NCBI GenBank assembly: GCA_963678305.2
Contig: CAXXVV010000012.1
Span: 372,001 to 436,000 of the forward strand
DNA: 64,000 nucleotides
Source: G963676655 sp963678305
GTDB taxonomy: Bacteria > Verrucomicrobiota > Lentisphaeria > Victivallales > Victivallaceae
Reading direction: 5' to 3'
A program made the translations under genes and the position numbers. How positions within the stretch are numbered: position 1 is the stretch's first letter; each line of letters opens with the position of its first letter. The notes under the pieces were generated by a model. It was given only the letters and a program-made list of their open reading frames with translations, searched no databases and was not told where the DNA came from. Shown here in pieces: positions 1-8,258 of this stretch.

Positions 1-526
1 GAAAGATCCCCCGGCCAATGACAAAGAGCTGGCTATTTGTATTGCGGCTCTGAACGAAAGAGACTCTCGCTCCATCAGAAACGCGACTGGAGCCCTGACC
101 GCGAAAGCGAAAAAGGACCCGGCCTGGTTCAAAAAGTTCAGTAATACCAAAGATATAAAGACTCTTGCCAAACTCATTCCGGTTTTTGCTACGGTTGCCG
201 ATGAACAATCCATTGAGAAAATTCTTGAATATGCCGGAAACAGTTCTATTTCCTATAGCTATCGTGTTTCAGCAATTAATTCTCTGCGCAATACCCTGAA
301 CCAGTTAAAAAGTAAAAACAACTCTTTATATAATAAAGGCTTAGCCGGAGTCATAAAAATCGTCAAAGAGGATTCCAATCCAACGGTTCGCCGGAAGGCC
401 CTGAGAATTTTGCAATACGGCAACAACAACAGTCCTGTCGTCAAGGCTGCCTGGCCGGAATTAGCTAAAAGCAAAGACTCCTACGTGGCCCAGGTGGCCA
501 AAAGGTATCTTCCTCCAACCAAATAA
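1..526 (+). CDS. C-terminal part of a HEAT-repeat-like protein (5' truncated)
   Basis: An open frame enters from the left edge (first full codon at base 2) and stops at TAA 524-526, giving 174 residues with no start in the window. The sequence is helical and repetitive, with stretches such as VRRKALRILQYG and SPVVKAAWPELAKS followed by DSYVAQVAKRYL. These resemble degenerate HEAT/armadillo repeats, which normally form protein-binding scaffolds. No catalytic motif is visible. The full gene may be a larger secreted or membrane protein, as is common for HEAT proteins in this type of genome, but that part lies outside the window. The next gene is 123 bp downstream in the same direction. Confidence 0.6.
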   Translation, partial: KDPPANDKELAICIAALNERDSRSIRNATGALTAKAKKDPAWFKKFSNTKDIKTLAKLIPVFATVADEQSIEKILEYAGNSSISYSYRVSAINSLRNTLNQLKSKNNSLYNKGLAGVIKIVKEDSNPTVRRKALRILQYGNNNSPVVKAAWPELAKSKDSYVAQVAKRYLPPTK

Positions 527-649
527 AGAGTTGCCGCTTAAAATTTTTGATAAATTTTTCATTGCATGCGTGAGATATTCATTTTCCCTGCGGATATCAG
601 GTAGAGACCTTCACCGGTCGAAGATTAACCTGAATAAAGGAGTAGAAAA

Positions 650-1078
650 ATGAAAAAGTCAACCATCATCATTGCATTGGGACTCGGTCTGGGCTTGGCG
701 CTTTCATCCGTTGCGGCAAAGCATGACAGCAGAAATTACAACAACTACAGTTACAAAAGCCAGGGGTACAACAATAGCAATTCAAGAAAGGCTGTTAGCT
801 ATAAAAGTACGGGTTATGGCCGAAATACGCATAGATCAAACGATAACTATTATCGGCAACCGTCAAAGAAGGTAGTCGTATACAAGCCGGTTGTCGCCAG
901 ACCAAAGGTCGTTGTGGTTGAAACTGTAACCTGTTCCCCCTCAACGACAGTTGTTTATTATCCGACTTACTCGAAAAAGGAAATCCGTCATTATGAGCAT
1001 TCACGCAATTGCTCTCAGGCGGTAAAAATAGTCAGCAGCAGTTTAAATCTGCTGGGAGCGATTCTGAACTGCCGGTAA
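650..1078 (+). CDS. small secreted protein, Tyr/Asn/Ser-rich, unknown function
   Basis: This 142-residue protein has a clear Sec signal peptide: MKKS, a hydrophobic core at about residues 5-20, and likely cleavage after SSVAA. The mature part is low complexity, rich in Tyr, Asn, Ser and Lys (NNYSYKSQGYNNSNSR), followed by a Val/Pro/Lys segment and a short C-terminal part with two cysteines. An AGGAG ribosome site precedes ATG 650. A strong terminator follows, so it is probably a single-gene unit. I do not recognise a family; a surface or envelope role is only suggested by the signal peptide and composition. Confidence 0.7.
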   Translation: MKKSTIIIALGLGLGLALSSVAAKHDSRNYNNYSYKSQGYNNSNSRKAVSYKSTGYGRNTHRSNDNYYRQPSKKVVVYKPVVARPKVVVVETVTCSPSTTVVYYPTYSKKEIRHYEHSRNCSQAVKIVSSSLNLLGAILNCR

Positions 1079-1119
1079 TTAACGGCCCGGTCAGGATTGG
1101 TATTCAGTAGTGTCAATAT

Positions 1120-1158
1120 AGCAAAGACATCCCGGTTACAGGGATGTCTTTGCTTTTT
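1120..1158 (+). terminator. Rho-independent terminator after the small secreted protein
   Basis: A perfect 14-bp stem (AGCAAAGACATCCC at 1120-1133, complement at 1141-1154) encloses a 7-base loop and is followed by TTTT. It lies 42 bp past the stop of the gene at 650-1078. Confidence 0.9.
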
Positions 1159-1198
1159 GCCGTATATGGTTTGAATATCAAAATGTGATTATTTTTCA

Positions 1199-1226
1199 TT
1201 GAATTATCAGTATGGATAGTTATATT
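1199..1226 (+). promoter_or_regulatory. sigma-70-type promoter for the AraC regulator
   Basis: TTGAAT (1199-1204), a 16-bp spacer and TATATT (1221-1226). Transcription would begin about 1233, leaving a leader of only about 11 bases before ATG 1244, or about 26 bases before the alternative ATG 1259. Confidence 0.5.
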
Positions 1227-1243
1227 TATACACAATCATCCAA

Positions 1244-2086
1244 ATGAAAGTTGTATATATGATCTGGTCTTCCAAAGGACGCGCATACAGTCGACATGAT
1301 TCACATAGCCATGATATGCACGAGATTTTTATTTGCCTGAATGATCGCGGAGTGCAGTACATAGACGGTCTGAAGTGTGCCTTTTCTCCGGGGCGCGCTT
1401 TTTTCCTGTTCAGCGGGGTGGGGCATTTCATCAGTTGCAGTGAAAAAAACGAAGGTGAATTTATTCTGTTCTGTTTTGATCCCGGATATTTTTTATCAAG
1501 AGAGACGCCGGCTATAGATGACCATATCAAGCGTCTTGCGATTGGGAAAAACTATTTTTCAGGAACGGACCCGGCGTATCTGGCGGAAAATCTGCGTCTT
1601 GCGGCGGAATTGCATTATGAAATTGATAATCCGGGGGTTCTTTCAAAAGAGAAAATCACCGCGTTGCTGTCATGTTTGATTATAAATTTCAGCAGGAGCC
1701 TGGCCTGGGTTGATAATGATAAGTCGGCTGAAGATGATTCAAGAATTGCTTTGTTGTGCAGGAGAATAAGAAAAAAGCCGATGGAAGAATACCGGCTGAA
1801 ATCAGCGGCTGAGGATGTTGCCATGTCAAGATCGAAATTTGCGGTTAAATTTAAGGAGTTTACCGGCATGTCGTTAATGGAATACGTAATTGAATTCCGC
1901 CTTAAACACGCATGTGAACTGCTTGGGGAAGGGGATATTTCTGTCTGGGATGCGGCAATGCAAAGCGGTTTTAACAATGCGGGATATTTTCATCGTCAAT
2001 TCAAAAGGCGCTACGGCATTACTCCTCTGCAAATGAAACAGCGATACACTGCCACTCGTTTCCCTAAAATCCTGAAAGAATATTAA
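1244..2086 (+). CDS. AraC-family transcriptional regulator
   Basis: This 280-residue protein has an N-terminal cupin-like sensing part (HDSHSHDMHEIFICLNDRG, then a beta-rich region to about residue 110) and a C-terminal double helix-turn-helix at about residues 180-275 (LKSAAEDVAMSRSKFAVKFK, FNNAGYFHRQFKRRYGITP). The length and order are normal for the AraC/XylS family, which usually activates sugar-utilisation genes on ligand binding. It converges on the ceramidase-like gene at 2180-3616, whose cluster it might control; this is inference from position. The ATG at 1259 is an alternative start because no clear ribosome site precedes 1244. Confidence 0.85.
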   Translation: MKVVYMIWSSKGRAYSRHDSHSHDMHEIFICLNDRGVQYIDGLKCAFSPGRAFFLFSGVGHFISCSEKNEGEFILFCFDPGYFLSRETPAIDDHIKRLAIGKNYFSGTDPAYLAENLRLAAELHYEIDNPGVLSKEKITALLSCLIINFSRSLAWVDNDKSAEDDSRIALLCRRIRKKPMEEYRLKSAAEDVAMSRSKFAVKFKEFTGMSLMEYVIEFRLKHACELLGEGDISVWDAAMQSGFNNAGYFHRQFKRRYGITPLQMKQRYTATRFPKILKEY

Positions 2087-2179
2087 AAAAATTTTCTTTG
2101 TTTTTTAATTACCAGGTAGTTTTAAATGATACATTGAAAAAAGGGTATTATAGTAAGCTAATGAACATAAAAGAATGGA

Positions 2180-3616
2180 TTAAAGACGCTTTAGGATTTC
2201 ATTGACTTTGGCTTCAAAAACATTTTGCCACTCGGGTGCAAGGAGGCATTCAGTTACTTCGTAGCCGCCTTTGTCGTAATATTCTGCCGGGGGACCATAA
2301 TGAATGTATCCGTTGGAAAAAGCGGATATCAAGGTTGTCTTGAACGGAGACATCTTTTTTATATTCAAACCGATTTCCACAAGCAGTTCAGCCGGCGAAC
2401 TGATAATTATGGCATCGCCGATTCTAATCCCCATTACTTCGGTCTTGATGGTGTCTTCGCCACTGGCGTCATTCAGGGCCATATGCTTTGTCAGGGTCGA
2501 AATTTTATCCTCAATTCTTGCCAGTTTTTCCATGGCTGCGGAACTTTGCAGATATTTTGCGATATGGCCGCGCCTGATTTTGTCCATGCCGGAATCATTA
2601 ACGTCAGACTTTTCAATATATTGAGGATAGATAGAATAAAATTCTTTAAAGTTCAACGTTGTTCCATGCAGCGAGGCCAGCAGTTCTGTTTGCTCACGCC
2701 GCAATTCCTCTATCCGTTCCGGAATGTCGGTTCTTCTGGGAAGTTCTATAACTTCATTGATCACTTCCAATGCAACTTTTTCTCCTGATATTTTTTCAAC
2801 CGCATCAAGTGTGCTTTGACCGAGTTTCGTCCCCATCGGGGTAATATCACGATCTTTACTGAAATCCTTAAAACCGCGGTCGATAATATTGCCGCCGGCA
2901 CCCTGCATAAATAATGCTGTCATTCCTTTGTCAAGTTTTGCTTCAATAACTCCGGAGGCGACGCCGGGATAGTTGGCGGTTACAGCCCCTTGCATATCGC
3001 CGAACAGCGGATGGCAGGCGAAATTATAGAGCACGGCCAGCGGAGAGCCGTCAAGCCGTTCGATCTTGAGCATACCGATTTCCGGGTCGATATCCCGGTA
3101 GCCTGCAATTTCCTGTTCCGGCGGACTGGGGTTGGTGTGTCTAAACGTCCAGTCTTTACCGTTTTTCAGTTTGACGGTCCGGTTTATTGTCAAGGAGTCC
3201 TCGTGCCCTGAACCAGAACCGATTCTGACCGGGACCATCCCGGATGTCGCGCGTTCCACCGCGTCAAAAGTACGGTCCAGCTGTTCCTGATCATCGCATA
3301 ACATGCGGCCGGGCGGATGAGTGTGAGAAGCATTGACCAGAACGTTGCAGCCCGGGATATGCAGCTCGTTTTCAATTTTTGCCCGCAGATTCGGCAGGAA
3401 ATCCTCGCCGACATCCGGCAGCATGTCGGCGCTGATCTTCCTTCCACCGATGGCGGTAACGTCCATTGCGATATACACGAACCTGGTTTTTCCGTCATCG
3501 ATTACCAGTGCTTTGGCGTACATCGGATCTTTGATTAAAACACCGGGTTCATTAGTAGTGATATCGCTTTTTGCCGTTCCGGCCCGTAAAATGTTGTTGT
3601 TTGTTCTTTTATTCAT
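2180..3616 (-). CDS. neutral/alkaline ceramidase N-terminal-domain-like protein
   Basis: This 478-residue protein resembles the N-terminal catalytic domain of neutral ceramidases: RAGTAKSDITTNEPGV at the start, YIAMDVTAI, then NASHTHPPGR, whose histidines match the zinc-binding region, and FACHPLFGD. There is no signal peptide, so it is predicted cytoplasmic, unlike secreted ceramidases. Many proteins of this family in Planctomycetes and Lentisphaerae have no known substrate, and sphingolipid cleavage should not be assumed. It is the last gene of a minus-strand run, 10 bp after the UroD-like gene, so it is probably co-transcribed with that gene and the heparinase. Confidence 0.75.
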   Translation of the reverse strand: MNKRTNNNILRAGTAKSDITTNEPGVLIKDPMYAKALVIDDGKTRFVYIAMDVTAIGGRKISADMLPDVGEDFLPNLRAKIENELHIPGCNVLVNASHTHPPGRMLCDDQEQLDRTFDAVERATSGMVPVRIGSGSGHEDSLTINRTVKLKNGKDWTFRHTNPSPPEQEIAGYRDIDPEIGMLKIERLDGSPLAVLYNFACHPLFGDMQGAVTANYPGVASGVIEAKLDKGMTALFMQGAGGNIIDRGFKDFSKDRDITPMGTKLGQSTLDAVEKISGEKVALEVINEVIELPRRTDIPERIEELRREQTELLASLHGTTLNFKEFYSIYPQYIEKSDVNDSGMDKIRRGHIAKYLQSSAAMEKLARIEDKISTLTKHMALNDASGEDTIKTEVMGIRIGDAIIISSPAELLVEIGLNIKKMSPFKTTLISAFSNGYIHYGPPAEYYDKGGYEVTECLLAPEWQNVFEAKVNEILKRL

Positions 3617-3626
3617 TTTGACTCTG

Positions 3627-4718
3627 TCAGTTGTAATTACCGTATTTTTTGATCAAGGACATATAAAAATCATATGCTTCCGGGGATACGTCATCGCCGA
3701 TTGAGGCCAGGCCGAGAATGATTCCGCCTTCGCGCCCCAATTCGATCAGCGGGCGGACGTGGGCTTCTATTTCTTTTTTGTCGCCCCGTGGAAGAATCCG
3801 GGTGTTGCACACCCCGCCGCACAGGATGATCTTTTTGCCGTACTTTGCCCTAAGAGAAGGCAGGTCGAGACCGCAAGCCGGCTCCAGGGGATTGAATGCC
3901 TCAAACCCGGCTTCGATCAGCATATCCAGCAATGGACCGATACAGCCGTCACTGTGGAAGAAAAATCTCGGACAACCGGCCCGACGTAATGTTGCAAGCA
4001 TCTTTTTATATCTCGGCAGCAGGAATTCTGCGAAAATATCCGGCCCGAAGTTAGGCGCGGTGCCGCCGGCCATATCGTCACAGACGATCAATCCGGTATT
4101 CCAGAAGTCACCACGTTTCATGGTTTCAAGCGCCATGGCGGTCAGATGTTCAGCCAGAATATCGAAAAATTCATGACAGAAGTTTTTTTCCAGCATCATA
4201 TCCATAAGCAAATCTTCTTCGCCGCGGATAAACTGACCGCGACAATACAGGCCGCCGATTTTGGCCAGCACAAAAACACCGCGATCCCGCAAATTTTGTA
4301 AATGCCGGTAGAAATTTTGGTCGAACCGCAGTTCCAGGCCGGCCGGTTCCGCCACTATTTTGTCCAGATCCCGGTGATTTTTCAGGAGCCGGTCTATCGT
4401 TTCAGAAAAGTAAACGTCCCGGCTGCGCCGGATGAGTCGTCCCCAGCCGTCATCAATAATGTCATATTCCCCTTCGGTTCTGATCACTTGGCCGGAACGT
4501 GACGGGAACAATGTTTCGTTCCCCAGATGTTCGCACAGATAACGACCGTAGTAGTCATCCGGATGGGTGTGTTCCGGCAGGCCCATGTATTTACACCAGT
4601 TTTGCGGAAAATCACCCCAGAAATGACCACAGAAAGGCAGCCGGTCCGGAGTTTGAAAATTAACCGCTTTTAAAACCTGCGCGAAATTCGAGTCAGTAGT
4701 TTGTTCGTTCATGTTCAT
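3627..4718 (-). CDS. uroporphyrinogen decarboxylase (UroD)-like protein
   Basis: This 363-residue protein of the UroD/MtaA superfamily opens with a region around TPDRLPFCGHFWGD. Late in the barrel come FFFHSDGCIGPLLDMLIEAG, NPLEPACGLDL and ILCGGVCNTRIL, followed by GDDVSPEAYDFYMSLI near the C-terminus. It looks more like the methyltransferase-related branch than true HemE. The branch includes corrinoid-dependent methyltransferases, but no corrinoid protein is encoded nearby, so the reaction is unknown. Its ATG overlaps the heparinase stop by one base (TAATG), so translation is probably coupled. A role in processing a methylated sugar or glycan product is inference only. Confidence 0.75.
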   Translation of the reverse strand: MNMNEQTTDSNFAQVLKAVNFQTPDRLPFCGHFWGDFPQNWCKYMGLPEHTHPDDYYGRYLCEHLGNETLFPSRSGQVIRTEGEYDIIDDGWGRLIRRSRDVYFSETIDRLLKNHRDLDKIVAEPAGLELRFDQNFYRHLQNLRDRGVFVLAKIGGLYCRGQFIRGEEDLLMDMMLEKNFCHEFFDILAEHLTAMALETMKRGDFWNTGLIVCDDMAGGTAPNFGPDIFAEFLLPRYKKMLATLRRAGCPRFFFHSDGCIGPLLDMLIEAGFEAFNPLEPACGLDLPSLRAKYGKKIILCGGVCNTRILPRGDKKEIEAHVRPLIELGREGGIILGLASIGDDVSPEAYDFYMSLIKKYGNYN

Positions 4719-7700
4719 TATCTTTTAATGTAATAGTTAAAAGGGATAACGCAATTCGCTCCTTTATCAAAGTCATAGATAAAGTTCGGATATGCCGGGA
4801 TTGAATTCGGAAACAATTTATTGAGAATCAAATAATTGTAGAGGGTCAAGTCTTTGTTGTTCAAGTTGTTAATGCCGCGTTCGCGGACCTTTTTTGCAAA
4901 AATTCCGTTCACAGTAACGCTTGGCGGGGGATTATTCGCCAGTTTTGATGATGTCAGGAGCGTGGAAAACGCCTGTTGTACCTCATACGAGTTTGGGGTG
5001 ACGCCTTTTTGCAGGGCGATCTTAATTTGGGTCGGCAGCAGTTTTATCAGTTCTCTGATTCCGGAATCCGGGGACGCCAGTCTGCGGCTGATCGCCGTCC
5101 AGTTTATTTCCGGAGATTTCAGGGAAGGCGGTGCATTGTTTTTGCAGTTTATAAATGAGGCGGCGTCAACTTTCAGCAGCGTTTCTTTGGCGGTTGACTT
5201 GAAGGACATAATCCGATAGTTGCAGTCGGCTCTCGGGGTGGCCGGAGTAATATCCGTCCACAATGGATAAAGCAGGTTCGGGGAAAGGGGGAGCGGGCGG
5301 TTTAGCAGGATCGAAGCGGGACGTTTGACGCCTTGGTCGTAATCTTTGACTTTTGCCTGGAACGCGGCTCTGCCGGACCATGAAAAGTTATCAGGCAGGG
5401 TTAGTTTTGACGCTTTAGCGACCATCAGTTCACTGACTTTGTTATGGTCATAGCGGGCAATGGCTAAATTCCCTTTCAGGTTAATGCCGTTGACAAAAAC
5501 GGCTGAATCATTGACGTCGCCGCATTTTATAATTATATCCTTTTTGCCGTTATCGAGAGCGATTTCCAGAGCCGCACTGAATGCTCCGCCGGTTTTGCGC
5601 GGCAGCAATTTGATACTTTTTACCCGCCGTTTGCCTTCAAGATAGCTTTCGTAAACGGAAATAAACAATGTCGAAAGATTTTTTCCTTGAGTTCTCCGCA
5701 GCAGATAGGTGACTGATTTTGGATAAAAAGACACGTTTTGCGGCGGACTGCCTTCGGCCAGAACGAATTCCTGCGGCGTATAGGCCAGACAGGTGGCGCG
5801 GAGGCGGACTTTGTCGCCGTACTTGATCTGGTTTCTGATATTTTTGATCTGCCATTCAACCGAGGCGCGGTTTTCCAATGTTCCTTTGCGAACGTCAAAC
5901 AGATATTGTAAGCCTTTGCCATGTTTTGCTCCATAAGGAATGTCTGGCCCCGCGTAAGTGCCTTTGGTTTGCTTCGTCAGCCTGACGCCTTCAGGCACGG
6001 TTGTTCCGGCGCTGCCGTGAAAACTGCTGATGTGGTCCTGACCGCCTTGAACGGCAAAGAAGTCGACAACGTAATAATCTTTTTCGTCGATATTAACCAG
6101 CGCGCAAGTCCGGCGATATTTTTTGAGCTGTGGATATGCTTTGCCGCCGTCGATGTCAACGATCGCAGCCAATGGCGATTCGGCAAAGTTTTTCTGGTCG
6201 GTAATGTAGATCCCCTGCTTTTTAAAGCGGTTGCCTTGCTGGTACTGCCGTTGCAGATCCACATATACCGTGTTGTGACTGATGGTGTTGTCATGCCACC
6301 AATGCCGCATATTGCGTTTAGTCATATCAGGATAGGCGAGACCCGGAGTGAGATCTGTACCCTGGCCATACAAGTTGATATTGCAGACGTCGCTCTGGTT
6401 GTGCCCGCCGGGATCACCGTAATAAACGGCAAGAGCCCGCCGGTGTTCATTTGTGCCGCTGCGAAGATAGACAAAGCCGCGTCCGGTCATATTCTCCGAT
6501 GTTTTAGAGTATTTATACTGTTTTTTCCCGGCTTTTGCCCTGGTAATCAGCGCTTCAAAGCCGGCGTAGTCGAAAAAAGGGTCCTGCAATTGTTTTCCAA
6601 GCGGACTGTTTCCCTTTTGCGTATTAATCGCCGCCAGGTACAATCTCGCGAGCAACTTATCCTTGATACAGGCCAGCCCCGCGCCAAGGTCGGTATAGGT
6701 TGCGCCATACGGAATATAACCGACGCCGAATTTGCCGCCATCCCCGAAATTCGGGGCATACTTTCCGAGGCATACCGTCTGGCAGGCGTTGTAATAGTAG
6801 CGGATCAGGCGATCTTTGAGTAAGGGGTTGACCAGTTTGAATTGTTTTTTCAGGTCCTGATCGGTGATTTTCTGTTCCAGTAACTGCATTGCCGGATAGT
6901 TTGCGGTCAGACTTTTGGGGGCGATTGAAATGTAGCCGAAACCGCCTTCCCAGGAGAAGCCGTCGCGGGTAATATCGATTGCTTCACCTAGAATGTCGAT
7001 GCCCATAATATGCGGGTAATTGAAGGTATTTTTTGCTGTTTTGTGTTCCAGCGGCGGTGAGATTAAAAATTCGATGATCGCGTTGCGTACTTCAGTATCC
7101 CTGGCGACCAGTGCCATCAACATGACGGCGCGACTCATAAAACCGGTGTTGCCGACAATGATTCTTTTCTTAAAACAATCAAGGCCGTGAGCAAAGATAT
7201 TCTGTTCGACGTTGCGGGTGAAATCCTTGAACGTGCCTTTAGGAGACCGCAGATCATATTTTTTTGCCCGATTACGCAAAAACGCGTATAATGGCGGGTT
7301 GTTTTTCACTCCGTCATAGATCAGGCCGTAAATGACTGGAGGTTTGCGGCTGTTGATGCTCGACCAGATATCGTCGCAGGTTTTTCCCTGTGAATTCCCG
7401 TAGGTCCAGAAGTCTTTTTTATATCCCCGGCGCGCCCAGTAGTTTAAATCGAAATCCGGGTAAAGGTCGGCGAAACGATCGAGAATAACCGCGGCTTTTT
7501 CAGCATAAACGGGCTTTTCGGTGTAGGCATAAGCGAACCCGAGTGCCAGGGCTTTATCAAGCGGATTGTCGATCCGGTAGTTGAAGCCGGAGCTGCCGCC
7601 GGAGTGCCAGTTTGAATTAAGATTGTAATGCGCGATAAACGCATAGTATTCATTGCCGTTGCGGACATAGCCGGTGCCGTCGTCGACCCCGAATTTATGC

Positions 7701-8185
7701 AGCGGGTCTTTCGGATCAGGATGTTCGGTATTGAAAAGCAATGATTTGTCCGCTTTATCGGGGTTGAAATTGCCTTTCCGGTCGATTCCGGATAAATAAT
7801 ACTTGTAGAAATCATTTTTCGGAAATTTTTCTTTACAGGTCGGACATTGCAGTTTCCACTGTCCATGCAGCTTGATCCACGGATAATAGCCGGTTTTGAA
7901 GATGGCCGGTCCGCATTTCGGGCATCCCCATTTGCGGTTGACATAGGATGCCCGTGGTACCATTTGAGACGGAATCGACACCCACAGATCATTATTGTCA
8001 ATCTTGACTATTTTATCAGCCAGGCTGAGAATACGCTTTTTTTCTTTGCGAGCCCAGGCATATTGTTTTACCAGCTCATTTAGCTGTTGACGATAGCCGG
8101 CGTTATAAATATAGTGATCTTCTCCGGCAGAAGACAGTGTTGACGTCATGGTCAGGCAGAATGTCAGGAACATGGAAACTTTCAT
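4718..8185 (-). CDS. secreted heparinase II/III-like polysaccharide lyase with zinc-ribbon-like cysteines
   Basis: This 1155-residue protein has a signal peptide (MKVSMFLTFC to about residue 20, ending SSA). Two CxxC pairs follow (C88/C91 and C114/C117), spaced like a zinc ribbon. Next comes a long alpha-helical toroid region, about residues 180-560. A beta-sandwich of the heparinase II/III type starts near residue 580, with GRGFVYLRSG, DPGGHNQSD and HNTVYVD. Such lyases cleave uronic-acid polysaccharides by beta-elimination; the actual substrate cannot be read from the sequence. The protein is longer than typical members. It sits between a glycosidase-like gene (73 bp upstream) and the UroD-like gene (1-base overlap). 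Confidence 0.8.
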   Translation of the reverse strand: MKVSMFLTFCLTMTSTLSSAGEDHYIYNAGYRQQLNELVKQYAWARKEKKRILSLADKIVKIDNNDLWVSIPSQMVPRASYVNRKWGCPKCGPAIFKTGYYPWIKLHGQWKLQCPTCKEKFPKNDFYKYYLSGIDRKGNFNPDKADKSLLFNTEHPDPKDPLHKFGVDDGTGYVRNGNEYYAFIAHYNLNSNWHSGGSSGFNYRIDNPLDKALALGFAYAYTEKPVYAEKAAVILDRFADLYPDFDLNYWARRGYKKDFWTYGNSQGKTCDDIWSSINSRKPPVIYGLIYDGVKNNPPLYAFLRNRAKKYDLRSPKGTFKDFTRNVEQNIFAHGLDCFKKRIIVGNTGFMSRAVMLMALVARDTEVRNAIIEFLISPPLEHKTAKNTFNYPHIMGIDILGEAIDITRDGFSWEGGFGYISIAPKSLTANYPAMQLLEQKITDQDLKKQFKLVNPLLKDRLIRYYYNACQTVCLGKYAPNFGDGGKFGVGYIPYGATYTDLGAGLACIKDKLLARLYLAAINTQKGNSPLGKQLQDPFFDYAGFEALITRAKAGKKQYKYSKTSENMTGRGFVYLRSGTNEHRRALAVYYGDPGGHNQSDVCNINLYGQGTDLTPGLAYPDMTKRNMRHWWHDNTISHNTVYVDLQRQYQQGNRFKKQGIYITDQKNFAESPLAAIVDIDGGKAYPQLKKYRRTCALVNIDEKDYYVVDFFAVQGGQDHISSFHGSAGTTVPEGVRLTKQTKGTYAGPDIPYGAKHGKGLQYLFDVRKGTLENRASVEWQIKNIRNQIKYGDKVRLRATCLAYTPQEFVLAEGSPPQNVSFYPKSVTYLLRRTQGKNLSTLFISVYESYLEGKRRVKSIKLLPRKTGGAFSAALEIALDNGKKDIIIKCGDVNDSAVFVNGINLKGNLAIARYDHNKVSELMVAKASKLTLPDNFSWSGRAAFQAKVKDYDQGVKRPASILLNRPLPLSPNLLYPLWTDITPATPRADCNYRIMSFKSTAKETLLKVDAASFINCKNNAPPSLKSPEINWTAISRRLASPDSGIRELIKLLPTQIKIALQKGVTPNSYEVQQAFSTLLTSSKLANNPPPSVTVNGIFAKKVRERGINNLNNKDLTLYNYLILNKLFPNSIPAYPNFIYDFDKGANCVIPFNYYIKR

Positions 8186-8258
8186 ATCTCGGCTTTCGAT
8201 GGGATTTATCGCGGCAACATCTGCAACCGTGTCACCGCGATATTCAGAATATATGCGT

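Noticed and set aside
5921..6823. 300-codon plus-strand frame inside the heparinase gene
   Set aside because: Shadow frame over the conserved heparinase domain on the other strand.
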